NCBI GenBank assembly: GCA_002505765.1
Contig: DAVZ01000052.1
Coordinates: 1 to 20,298 of the forward strand
Source of the DNA: Methanobacterium sp. UBA176
GTDB taxonomy: Archaea; Methanobacteriota; Methanobacteria; Methanobacteriales; Methanobacteriaceae
Reading direction: 5' to 3'
Length of the DNA stretch: 20,298 nucleotides
This document shows positions 7,859 to 15,104 of this stretch, in pieces (positions within the stretch are counted from its first letter, which is position 1; every line of letters starts with the position of its first letter). Position numbers and translations under genes: made by a program. The notes under the pieces were generated by a model. It saw only the letters and a program-made list of their open reading frames with translations. It had not been told where the DNA came from and did not search any database.

Positions 7859-7960
7859 CACTCAAAAATTATATTAATTTTCGCATTTTGCAAATAAATT
7901 CGCAAACGCAAAAAAAAAGTTTACAAAACGTAGGTTTTTTTATACTTTGATTTTTGAGTG
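7859..7960. repeat. 102-base element bounded by perfect 11-bp inverted repeats
   Basis: CACTCAAAAAT (7859-7869) has its exact reverse complement ATTTTTGAGTG at 7950-7960. Inside, TTTGC and GCAAA around 7888-7906 form a smaller stem, and AAAAC-GTAG-GTTTT around 7926-7938 another. The inside also has a nine-A run and a seven-T run. It could be a folded non-coding RNA, a miniature inverted-repeat element, or two sites for a DNA-binding protein. A TATA-like TTTATAC near its right end may serve the NMD3 gene. No coding potential is apparent. Confidence 0.4.
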
Positions 7961-7975
7961 TTTATTTAAAAATTG

Positions 7976-9043
7976 ATGGATATTATGTTCTGTACTAGAT
8001 GTGGAAAAACAGGCGAAGAACTTCTTGACACATTATGCAGGTCCTGTTTTTTAGAAGAATTAATTTTAGCAGAAATACCTGAAGAATTAGAAATCACAGT
8101 ATGCACACACTGTCAGTCTCGACTTGTAAGCGGGAAATGGTATGAAATGGAGCTTTCAGATGAAGAAATAATCATTAATACCTTAAATAATCATATAAAA
8201 TTTAGTAGTTATGCCCAAAATGTTGAAATAAGAGTTGAAACTTTGTTAGAGAGAGGATCAATTATTGAATGCATTGTTCATGTTAAGGGGACTGTGCTGG
8301 ATGAAATTGTTGAGCAGGACTATAAACTAAATGTAAAAATCAACAGAACCGTTTGTCCAGAATGCAGTAAATTTGCATCAGGATACTATGAAGCAGTAAT
8401 TCAAATAAGGGCAGATAAAAGAAATCCTGATGAAGAAGAAATAATGACCGTTGATTCTATAATCGCAGAAATTATCGATAAAATCTCAAGAAAGAACAAA
8501 ATGGCCTATATTTCAGAGCGGATCGTGCTTAAAGAAGGTGTTGACTATTACGTTGGTTCTTATAAGGTTGCAAAGCGGCTTTCAAATTCTATAAAAGATA
8601 ATATGGGAGGGATTATCAAAGAATCACCACGTCTAATGGGCAGAGATAAATCAGGAGGAAAAGACATCTATAGAATCTGGATTTCAGTAAGAATTCCCTT
8701 TTTTAAGGTTCGTGACTTTATTAAGTATGAAAGCGTTGTGGGGCAAATTATAAGCATTGGTGGGAAAAAGATCATGTTCAGAGATTTAATTTCAGGTAAT
8801 CAAATTTCAATCCTGTGGAGAAACTACGATAAAATAACTCCCGCAGCAAAAAAAGAGGATGTAATAGAAACTACTGTTACAGCAAAAACCCCGAATTCAA
8901 TCCAGATACTTCATCCTGTAACATACGAACCTGTAGACATTGAAATCAACGATGAAATTGCAGATTTAGAAATAGGATCCCGGGTACCTGTAATTCAGAT
9001 TAATAGTTCACTCTATATTTTGAACTTATTTCACAATATTTAA
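7976..9043 (+). CDS. NMD3-family ribosome biogenesis protein (archaeal)
   Basis: Archaeal homologue of eukaryotic NMD3, the 60S-subunit adaptor. In archaea it is thought to act in large-subunit maturation, since there is no nuclear export. About 355 residues. The N-terminal zinc-binding region shows CxxC pairs CTRC, CRSC, CTHC and later CPEC with SGYYEAVIQIR, the hallmark block of the family (about residues 127-146). An OB/SH3-like C-terminal half follows (VVGQIISIGGKKIMF). Start choice: ATG 7976 gives MDIMFCTRCG; ATG 7985 gives MFCTRCG, closer to relatives, and I cannot exclude it. TTG 7973 is unlikely. A TATA-like TTTATAC around 7938-7944 predicts a very short leader. It lies between aIF2-beta and tyrS. 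Confidence 0.88.
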   Translation: MDIMFCTRCGKTGEELLDTLCRSCFLEELILAEIPEELEITVCTHCQSRLVSGKWYEMELSDEEIIINTLNNHIKFSSYAQNVEIRVETLLERGSIIECIVHVKGTVLDEIVEQDYKLNVKINRTVCPECSKFASGYYEAVIQIRADKRNPDEEEIMTVDSIIAEIIDKISRKNKMAYISERIVLKEGVDYYVGSYKVAKRLSNSIKDNMGGIIKESPRLMGRDKSGGKDIYRIWISVRIPFFKVRDFIKYESVVGQIISIGGKKIMFRDLISGNQISILWRNYDKITPAAKKEDVIETTVTAKTPNSIQILHPVTYEPVDIEINDEIADLEIGSRVPVIQINSSLYILNLFHNI

Positions 9044-9144
9044 ATTGAATAAAATGTAACTTAAATAAAGATTAAATTAAAAAATATTATCTAATTCTTC
9101 AAATTACGTAATAATACATATTTCTGATAATTTACGGTGATATA

Positions 9145-10101
9145 ATGGATATTGATAATAAAATTGACATTATAAAGAGCGGGACGCTTGAAATAATATC
9201 CCATGATGAACTTAAAGAAAAACTTCAAAAAGATTCCCCTGTAGCGTATATAGGTTATGAACCTTCGGGGAAATTTCATCTTGGACATGCAATCACCGTT
9301 AAAAAAATGATAGACCTTCAGAAGGCAGGGTTCAGGATTAAAATTCTTCTTGCAGACCTTCATGCTTATTTAAATGGAAAAGGGACTCTTGAAGAGATTA
9401 AAGAAATTTCAGAATACATGAAGAAGTGTTTTCTTGCTCTGGGATTAACTGATGAGACCGAATTTGTTTTAGGGTCTTCATTCCAGACAGATGAAAATTA
9501 CACCCTTAAAGTATACGAACTGGCACTTTCAACCACTTTAACACGTGCAAGAAGAAGTATGGCTCAAATTACAAGGAGTAAAAAAGATCATAAAGTTGCT
9601 GAAGTTATTTATCCAATAATGCAGGTTATCGATATGTTATTTTTAGATGTTGATTTAGCATTAGGCGGGATGGAACAGCGGAAGATACATATGCTGGCAA
9701 GGGAAAATCTGCCCAAAGTTGGGCATCCTGCACCGGTCATAATCCATACCCCTCTTCTCCACGGAACAGACGGCAGTGAAAAGATGTCTTCAAGCATAGA
9801 AAACTTCATAGCCATTGATGATTCTCCCGAAGATATAAAAAAGAAGATAAAAAACAGTTACTGTCCAGCAGGAGAAATTGAAGGAAATCCAGTGATAGAG
9901 ATAGCAAAATATTTTATTTATGATACTCATGATACTTTATTTATTGAGAGACCTCTTAAATTTGGAGGAAATATAGAATTGAATTATGATGAGCTTTTAG
10001 AGGCCTATGGAAATGGAAAATTACATCCATTAGATCTTAAAAATGCAGTTACTGCCCATTTAATTAAAATTTTAGAACCCGTAAGAGAATATCTAAAATA
10101 A
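9145..10101 (+). CDS. tyrS: Tyrosyl-tRNA synthetase (archaeal/eukaryotic type)
   Basis: Class I synthetase charging tRNA-Tyr. The sequence aligns by eye along its length with the Methanocaldococcus jannaschii enzyme. The HIGH-class signature is HLGH (45-48) in EPSGKFHLGH, and KMSSS is at 213-217. Tyrosine recognition residues are visible: Y35 in AYIGYEP (equivalent to Tyr32) and the aspartate of YPIMQVID (about 163, equivalent to Asp158). GGMEQRKIHMLARE is intact. At 318 residues it is the compact archaeal form without the bacterial S4-like tail. The start has a GGTGAT site five bases upstream. The 57-base gap to the next gene on the same strand suggests co-transcription. Confidence 0.95.
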   Translation: MDIDNKIDIIKSGTLEIISHDELKEKLQKDSPVAYIGYEPSGKFHLGHAITVKKMIDLQKAGFRIKILLADLHAYLNGKGTLEEIKEISEYMKKCFLALGLTDETEFVLGSSFQTDENYTLKVYELALSTTLTRARRSMAQITRSKKDHKVAEVIYPIMQVIDMLFLDVDLALGGMEQRKIHMLARENLPKVGHPAPVIIHTPLLHGTDGSEKMSSSIENFIAIDDSPEDIKKKIKNSYCPAGEIEGNPVIEIAKYFIYDTHDTLFIERPLKFGGNIELNYDELLEAYGNGKLHPLDLKNAVTAHLIKILEPVREYLK

Positions 10102-10158
10102 TGACTGCTTAAAAATAAATTTAAGTTATTATTATCCAAATAGAGAAAAGGTGATTAA

Positions 10159-10356
10159 ATGAAATATGAAATGAGGATACCTGCAGGAGTTCCAGGTCAA
10201 ACACTTGCAGAAATTATGGAAAAATTTGATGTAGAGATAAAACAAACTGATTATGGTCCCATTATTTACGGTGAAAAAGAGGATCTTGAAAATGCTCAGG
10301 ATATAATAATAAGATCTTTAAATGAAAGAATAAACGAACTAGAAGGTAAAAAATAA
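10159..10356 (+). CDS. Small conserved-looking protein of 65 residues, function unknown
   Basis: A short soluble protein preceded by a perfect GGTGAT site five bases before ATG, which makes it a convincing gene. Predicted order from sequence: a beta strand (KYEMRIPAG), helix (TLAEIMEKFD), two strands around VEIKQTD and PIIYGEK, and a C-terminal helix (LENAQDIIIRSLNERINEL). This beta-alpha-beta-beta-alpha pattern resembles small ferredoxin-like domains, but I cannot name the family. It follows tyrS by 57 bases and converges with the acidic unknown protein, whose stop codon begins five bases beyond this gene. Confidence 0.75.
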   Translation: MKYEMRIPAGVPGQTLAEIMEKFDVEIKQTDYGPIIYGEKEDLENAQDIIIRSLNERINELEGKK

Positions 10357-10361
10357 GTCTT

Positions 10362-10799
10362 TTAATCCAGTTCATCTGAAATATCATCTATTATATCCTC
10401 AACTATATCTTCAATATTATTTTGATCGCTCCATGTACAGAGTTCCGTTCCAGGAACATCTCCTATATCTTCAAATGTACTATCATCGCTCCATGCTCTT
10501 TCTAAGTCTTCAGAACAGAATCTCAAATCAGTTTCATGGTTTTCATAAATCACATCCCATGTTTTTGAATTTCTTATTTCCCAGTACCACGCATATATAA
10601 TTACACATTTTTCTTCATCCATTCCACTGGTTAAATCTTCAGTCAGGCCTTCGCATACCTTTCCTTCTTCTTTATATCCTACAACTAAAGTTTTTCCGCC
10701 ATCAAGGTCAATATACTTTTCCCAAATGTCTTCAGGACCGTCAACCCTTTTAAGATCAGTATTTATAATTAAATCTGTAAGTTCTTCCTTATTTACCAT
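10362..10799 (-). CDS. Acidic protein of unknown function
   Basis: About 145 residues and very acidic, with a C-terminal tail of Asp/Glu/Ile (DIVEDIIDDISDELD). The centre is rich in Trp, Tyr and Cys (YAWYWEIRN, ERAWSDDS, CTWSD). No signal peptide or membrane segment is visible. I chose ATG 10799 (MVNKEELTDL) because GGAG lies nine bases upstream. The frame is open to a TTG at 10832, which would add eleven residues but has no ribosome site. It lies on the strand opposite to tyrS and ends five bases from the 65-residue gene, tail to tail. The same strand carries tmk upstream. No family recognised; the acidic helix tail could mimic nucleic acid or bind a basic partner, which is speculation. Confidence 0.7.
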   Translation of the reverse strand: MVNKEELTDLIINTDLKRVDGPEDIWEKYIDLDGGKTLVVGYKEEGKVCEGLTEDLTSGMDEEKCVIIYAWYWEIRNSKTWDVIYENHETDLRFCSEDLERAWSDDSTFEDIGDVPGTELCTWSDQNNIEDIVEDIIDDISDELD

Positions 10800-10932
10800 A
10801 TCAGTGCTCTCCGTGTTAATAAATAAACTCAAATATTATTTGGAGCATTATTATCGTATAAGATATATGATTAAGATTATACTTAATTTTTATGTAAAAA
10901 TATTTTTTAAATTAAGGTTAATTAAAACTGTA

Positions 10933-11541
10933 TTAAACACATCTACCTATTTTTGGAGAAATAACCATCTTTATATCTGTGTGCACTTTGTTAACCCCGT
11001 TATTGGCATTAATAACAAAGAAATCATTGGATTTTGCAAGTTCCAGATATCTATTCCTGATTTTTTCCAGGAAAGCTTTATTTTCAAAGCTATCATTACC
11101 ATCACATCTTGAAATTGCCTTTTCAACATCCAAATCAAGTAATATGACTATATCTGGCTTTTTAACAAATTTATTTATCTCATAGAGCCAGTCTTTATAG
11201 AATTTCCTGTTTAAATCCTCAACTCCCTGTGGATTTTGATAAGCAATACTTGAATAGAAACATCTATCACTTATTACTGCCTTGCCTGATCCTTCTGCAG
11301 CTTTTATTGTTTCCATCAAAATCATGCGGTCTGCAGCAAACAAAAGAGCAAGTGTTTTCTGGAAATTATCCTCTGTAGCTCTTGGATCTTTAAGAATTTC
11401 CCTGATCAGTTTACCAGTTGGTGAATTGGTAGGTTCAAAAATCCTTAAAACATCATAACCAAAATCTTTTAGCCATTTTTCAAGAAGAGCTATCTGGGTT
11501 GATTTTCCTGATCCATCAATACCTTCTAAACAGATGTACAT
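10933..11541 (-). CDS. tmk: Thymidylate kinase (dTMP kinase)
   Basis: Phosphorylates dTMP to dTDP with ATP in the dTTP pathway. The 202-residue length is normal. The P-loop GIDGSGKST is at residues 7-15, FEP (E36/P37) corresponds to the dTMP-site motif, and the DR motif is in SDRCFYSS (D92/R93). LIVxLD-like LLDLDVEKAISR follows, and a lid region (CDGNDSFE) is poor in Arg. A GGAGAT site lies four bases before ATG. It diverges from the U32-family gene. A palindromic TATA-like element lies 23-34 bases upstream. dTMP supply fits the replication genes nearby. Confidence 0.93.
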   Translation of the reverse strand: MYICLEGIDGSGKSTQIALLEKWLKDFGYDVLRIFEPTNSPTGKLIREILKDPRATEDNFQKTLALLFAADRMILMETIKAAEGSGKAVISDRCFYSSIAYQNPQGVEDLNRKFYKDWLYEINKFVKKPDIVILLDLDVEKAISRCDGNDSFENKAFLEKIRNRYLELAKSNDFFVINANNGVNKVHTDIKMVISPKIGRCV

Positions 11542-11563
11542 TTTATCTCCTATTATCTGAAAC

Positions 11564-11575
11564 TGATATATATCA
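11564..11575 (-). promoter_or_regulatory. Palindromic TATA-like element upstream of tmk
   Basis: TGATATATATCA is a perfect 12-base palindrome 23-34 bases before the tmk ATG. As a TATA box it would start the transcript near 11543, almost at the ATG and past the GGAGAT motif. It may therefore be the TATA box of a leaderless transcript, or an operator with the true TATA elsewhere. Confidence 0.4.
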
Positions 11576-11690
11576 AGGGATTTTGTTAAACATTAAATAG
11601 TATTTAATTATAATTCTTTATCTACCTTATTAAAGATATTAAAAAGGAATATTTTTAAAGTTATACCATTTATCTTAACTGGAGAAAATA

Positions 11691-14261
11691 ATGAATCATA
11701 TTCCCGAGCTTTTAGCACCTGCAGGATCCATGGAAGCACTTAAAGCTGCCGTAAATGCCGGCGCTGATGCTGTTTACCTTGCTGGAAAAAAATTCGGCGC
11801 GAGGCATTATGCTGCTAATTTCAATGATAAGAATATAGAAGAAGCAGTAAATTATGCTCATTTAAGAGGCGTAAGGGTTTATGTAACGGTTAATACTCTA
11901 ATTAAAGACCATGAGCTTAACAAAGTAGCCAGATATCTTCAATTTCTTGATAAAATTGGTGTGGATGCTATTTTAGTACAGGATATTGGAGCTGCAAAAC
12001 TGGCAAAAAAGGTTGTCCCTGATTTAAATCTTCATACATCCACGCAGATGACCATCCATAACCTTGAAGGGGTTAAATGGGCTTCAGAATTTGGATTCAA
12101 ACGTGTTGTTCTTTCAAGGGAAATGGAACTATCCCAGATTGAAGAAATAGATGAAAAATCAGAGGGAATTGAGTTTGAAATATTTGCTCATGGAGCATTA
12201 TGTTACTCTTACTCAGGACAATGTCTTTTATCATCGTTTATAGGGGGTCGAAGCGGAAACAGGGGCATGTGCGCCCAGCCATGTAGGAGAAAGTACAAAA
12301 TTGTGTGGGGAGAAAAGGATGAATATGGAAGACCTTCAAAATTATCAACAAGCTCTACTAATGACAAATATATACTTTCTACACGTGATCTTTCACTTTA
12401 CAAGTACTTACCTAAAATTATAGGGTTAAATGTGCGTTCACTTAAAATTGAAGGTAGAATGAGGTCTCCTGAGTACGTGGCTATTGTGGTAAGTACATAC
12501 AGGAAAGCTCTTGATTCTATCTTAAAGGGAAAATGGAAAGCAGATAAAGAAGATATTAATAAGCTCAAATTTGCCTTTAATCGTGAATTTACCGGTGGAT
12601 ATATTTTGGATTATAAATACAGCAGGTTAATGGGGCGAGATCGTCCTGGAAATCGGGGTGTTTACTCTGGTTCTGTTATTGAATATAATAAAAAAAGCAG
12701 GAAAGTATTTGTAGAGATTAAAGGAAGTGTCACGCCTCAAAAAGGTGACGGATTGGTCTTTATATCAAATGACCACAAAAATAAAGAATATGGGATGGTT
12801 TTAAATGGAAATCCTGAGATTCGTAAAAATAGGATTAAATTTAACGTTAGTACTCCTTTAAAAAAAGGAACATTCCTTTATATCACTCGAAGTAAAGATC
12901 TGATGGATAAAGCCCAAAAAATCATTGATGGAACCTGTGATGATTTAAAAAATCAAATCATGGTTGATCTGAAAATTTTAATTCAAAATGATGGTGCCAT
13001 TATACTTAAAAGTAAGTTCAATGGAGCTGATGGCCCTTTAAAATTAGAAATGATTTCTGATTTTAAAATGGAAAAAGCAATTAAAAGCCCACTTGATAAA
13101 GAAACAATAAAAAAACAAATGACTAAAACTGGTGGAACTCCCTTTAAAATTCAAAATATGAAAATCCATTATCCAGAAAACCTTTTTACGCCGATAAGTA
13201 AATTAAATAAGCTTAGAAGAGATTTATTTAAACAAATAGAAAAAAAAATAATTTCTTCATATCTTCCATTCAACCACGAATCTCTAAATTCTAAAAAACC
13301 CCCGGATGAAACTTTAAAAATCAGTTCTTCAAAAAGAGGTCTGAAAAAAGTTCCACAATTAGGAGTGTATGTCAATGACCTGAATTCTTTAAAGGGAGCT
13401 ATTGATGGAGGTTGCAGGCGGATTTATTTTGACCCCTTTATTCAAAATAGCATAAAATGTGAATTAGGGGATTTGGAAATTCAAAAAATTACAGAAACCA
13501 TATTGAAAGCTAAAGATATTTGTATTTCATCTGAAGCGGATTTTATACTGAAATTACCAAAAATAACTCATGATAGGTATTTAAAAGACATATTAAAGAT
13601 AGTAAAACAATTATCAGTGATTAATGAATTTATGGTTGATGGAATAGGAGCTGCAAAGGCCCTAATGAATTTAGATGATTCAATTAAATTATATGGATCC
13701 TCGGGACTCAACATCTGGAATCATTTATCTGTTAAAGAATTATCCAAACAATTTAAGGGACTTACAATATCACCAGAGCTTTCAAAAAATGAAATTAAAT
13801 TATTAATCTCAAATATTGAATTTTATACCTCTTTAGAATTACTTGTTCATGGAAACATTGAATCTATAGTCTCTAAAGACTGCATTCCATGTATAAGGAG
13901 CATAAAAGAAATAAAAAACAATGATACATTTTTGGGGCTTCAGGATATTAAGAATCGCGTTTTTCCAGTATTGATCGATAGTGAATGTCATACATACATT
14001 TTTAACTCAGTTGAATTATGTTTAATTGATCATCTACCATTTATTTCAAAATCAGGCGTGAATAAAATTATTATAGATGCCCGGGGAAGGTCTGAAAAAT
14101 ATGCATATGAAATTAGCTCAATTTATATGGATGCTCTCCAAATAACTGCTAAGGAAAACCTTCATATTAAAAAAAATCTTGATTTATTAAAAAATAAGAT
14201 AAAAAAGATTTCTCTTGGAGGAATCACCACTGGAAATTTCCTAAAAGGGGTTAAAGAATAA
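11691..14261 (+). CDS. Large peptidase U32-family protein with degenerate second barrel
   Basis: U32 proteins are labelled collagenase-like peptidases, but characterised members (TrhP, RlhA, UbiU/V) are Fe-S enzymes for RNA or quinone hydroxylation, so protease activity here is not assured. The TIM-barrel start is ELLAPAGSMEALKAAVNAGA (6-25). The U32 signature E-x-F-x2-G-A-L-C-x6-C lies at 163-178. C171, C178, C194 and C198 are candidate cluster ligands. LKIEGRMRSPEYV follows at about 250-262, then a beta-rich middle region (about 330-500). From about residue 557 a second region repeats the barrel theme (GVYVNDLNSLKGAIDGG ... ELLVHGNIES ... CIPC) in degenerate form. The 856 residues match the long U32 class. 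Its stop abuts that of the 51-codon gene on the other strand. Confidence 0.88.
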   Translation: MNHIPELLAPAGSMEALKAAVNAGADAVYLAGKKFGARHYAANFNDKNIEEAVNYAHLRGVRVYVTVNTLIKDHELNKVARYLQFLDKIGVDAILVQDIGAAKLAKKVVPDLNLHTSTQMTIHNLEGVKWASEFGFKRVVLSREMELSQIEEIDEKSEGIEFEIFAHGALCYSYSGQCLLSSFIGGRSGNRGMCAQPCRRKYKIVWGEKDEYGRPSKLSTSSTNDKYILSTRDLSLYKYLPKIIGLNVRSLKIEGRMRSPEYVAIVVSTYRKALDSILKGKWKADKEDINKLKFAFNREFTGGYILDYKYSRLMGRDRPGNRGVYSGSVIEYNKKSRKVFVEIKGSVTPQKGDGLVFISNDHKNKEYGMVLNGNPEIRKNRIKFNVSTPLKKGTFLYITRSKDLMDKAQKIIDGTCDDLKNQIMVDLKILIQNDGAIILKSKFNGADGPLKLEMISDFKMEKAIKSPLDKETIKKQMTKTGGTPFKIQNMKIHYPENLFTPISKLNKLRRDLFKQIEKKIISSYLPFNHESLNSKKPPDETLKISSSKRGLKKVPQLGVYVNDLNSLKGAIDGGCRRIYFDPFIQNSIKCELGDLEIQKITETILKAKDICISSEADFILKLPKITHDRYLKDILKIVKQLSVINEFMVDGIGAAKALMNLDDSIKLYGSSGLNIWNHLSVKELSKQFKGLTISPELSKNEIKLLISNIEFYTSLELLVHGNIESIVSKDCIPCIRSIKEIKNNDTFLGLQDIKNRVFPVLIDSECHTYIFNSVELCLIDHLPFISKSGVNKIIIDARGRSEKYAYEISSIYMDALQITAKENLHIKKNLDLLKNKIKKISLGGITTGNFLKGVKE

Positions 14262-14417
14262 TCAGGATCTCTTTTTAAACTTAAAAATAATTTCTCCACT
14301 ATTCGTATCCTCAGTAGATGTAGATAGCACATATTTACCTTTTAATCCATTTCTAAGCAAGTTTATCAACTTTGAAGGTTTTTCATCCTCTGAATCGGGC
14401 TTAATTCTTATTTCCAA
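14262..14417 (-). CDS. Small basic protein of 51 residues, TTG start
   Basis: A TTG at 14415-14417 is preceded by a perfect GGTGAT site four bases away, the same arrangement as the tyrS, MutS-like and 65-residue genes. The product starts MEIRIKPDSEDEKPSKLINL and ends in EIIFKFKKRS. It reads as strand, helix (PSKLINLLRNGLKG), strand (KYVLS) and strand (GEIIFKF), a compact basic fold. A TATA-like GATTATATATTTG lies at 14441-14453. The stop codon directly adjoins that of the U32-family gene, with no base between. I do not recognise the family. Signal quality and codon flow make it a real gene that length-limited gene calling would miss. Confidence 0.65.
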   Translation of the reverse strand: MEIRIKPDSEDEKPSKLINLLRNGLKGKYVLSTSTEDTNSGEIIFKFKKRS

Positions 14418-14440
14418 TTTTATCACCAATCAAAAATGTA

Positions 14441-14453
14441 CAAATATATAATC
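14441..14453 (-). promoter_or_regulatory. TATA-like box of the 51-residue gene
   Basis: GATTATATATTTG on the minus strand, centred 30 bases before the TTG start. Predicts transcription from about 14421. Based on pattern and spacing only. Confidence 0.4.
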
Positions 14454-14494
14454 TGTCCTTACAAATTAAAATATTTAATTAAAGTTTTTAGATA

Positions 14495-14746
14495 TTAAAA
14501 CAACCAAGCTTTTATCTGAGCTATAACGTAAACAATCGCTATAATTATCAACATAAATGTAGGTAACAGCAAAAGGAACCGAATGGCACTACTTTCCATA
14601 TCTGAACTAATATAAAATAACAGCATACCACAAATAATATTTCCAATTAAACCTGGAATTAGCTTAAATCCCAACGTATATACAGGATAAGTCAATGTAG
14701 CTACAATTAATACAATTATAAGCCGAAATTCTCTATTTAAACTTCA
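14495..14746 (-). pseudogene. Membrane-protein fragment without a supported start
   Basis: The frame is open from a stop at 14744-14746 to the terminator codon at 14495-14497. It encodes about three hydrophobic segments (LIIVLIVATLTYPV, LIGNIICGMLLFYI, FLLLLPTFMLIIIAIVYV). The only upstream start-like codon is TTG 14693-14695, which would split the first hydrophobic segment and has no Shine-Dalgarno. The hydrophobic stretches continue upstream of that TTG. The likeliest reading is the 3' part of a former membrane-protein gene, its 5' side lost near the inverted repeat at 14724. A functional small membrane protein with an odd start cannot be excluded. Family unknown. Confidence 0.4.
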
Positions 14747-14803
14747 GATTGCTGATAGAGTAAAATCAGTGCAATGATCATTAATACCATCAAGAGAATT
14801 TCG
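14724..14803. repeat. 80-base imperfect hairpin with perfect 11-bp ends
   Basis: CGAAATTCTCT (14724-14734) matches the reverse complement AGAGAATTTCG (14793-14803) exactly. Inside, ATTGCTGAT (14748-14756) can pair with ATCAGTGCAAT (14765-14775) with a two-base bulge. CTCTAT/ATAGAG (14731-14736, 14755-14760) offers a competing fold. It could be structured RNA, a miniature inverted-repeat element or operator DNA. Confidence 0.35.
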
Positions 14804-14871
14804 ATTAACTCCTATTTGTTAATTGATATGATAATTTCAAATATTTTCATGATATTTATTAACTGTTTTAA

Positions 14872-14906
14872 TGTCTTTTTATGATAAATAAATCGTTAAA
14901 AAGACA
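14872..14906. repeat. Inverted repeat, perfect 10-bp arms
   Basis: TGTCTTTTTA (14872-14881) and TAAAAAGACA (14897-14906), separated by 15 bases, with GAT/ATC able to extend the stem. It is AT-rich. The arms lack a following T-run of terminator type on the plus strand, so the role is unclear. Confidence 0.4.
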
Positions 14907-14973
14907 GCATTTACATGGTAATAATCAAATTATAACTTTTAATATCATTCAATAGAGGGTTTTTAGAATTTCT

Positions 14974-15028
14974 CTCAAAAATATCCAAACATAGGTGACT
15001 GCATTATCAATCCAGGATAATTTTTGAG
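14974..15028. repeat. Inverted repeat, 13-bp arms with one bulge
   Basis: CTCAAAAATATCC (14974-14986) pairs with GGATAATTTTTGAG (15015-15028), leaving one bulged base and a 28-base loop. The right arm, read on the minus strand, shares 13 bases (ACTCAAAAATTAT) with the left arm of the 7859-7960 element. It lies in the roughly 410-base gene-poor stretch downstream of the TauE/SafE gene. That stretch otherwise holds only AT-rich DNA and a doubtful 33-codon minus-strand ORF (14949-15050). Confidence 0.4.
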
Positions 15029-15104
15029 TAATGACTTTTGCTAATTGCATAATAATAAAATTCTAAATACTTATTAATTTCATAAAAATTCTTTATTTAA
15101 CACA

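Noticed and set aside
10726..11112. Plus-strand 128-codon frame across the acidic-protein/tmk gap
   Set aside because: It runs antisense through the tmk 3' end and the AT-rich gap; the composition (Ile, Tyr, Phe, Asn) is that of translated AT-rich non-coding DNA.
14949..15050. 33-codon minus-strand ORF starting MQLAKVITQKLSWI
   Set aside because: It has no Shine-Dalgarno and overlaps the inverted repeat at 14974-15028; amphipathic content alone is not enough to call a gene.
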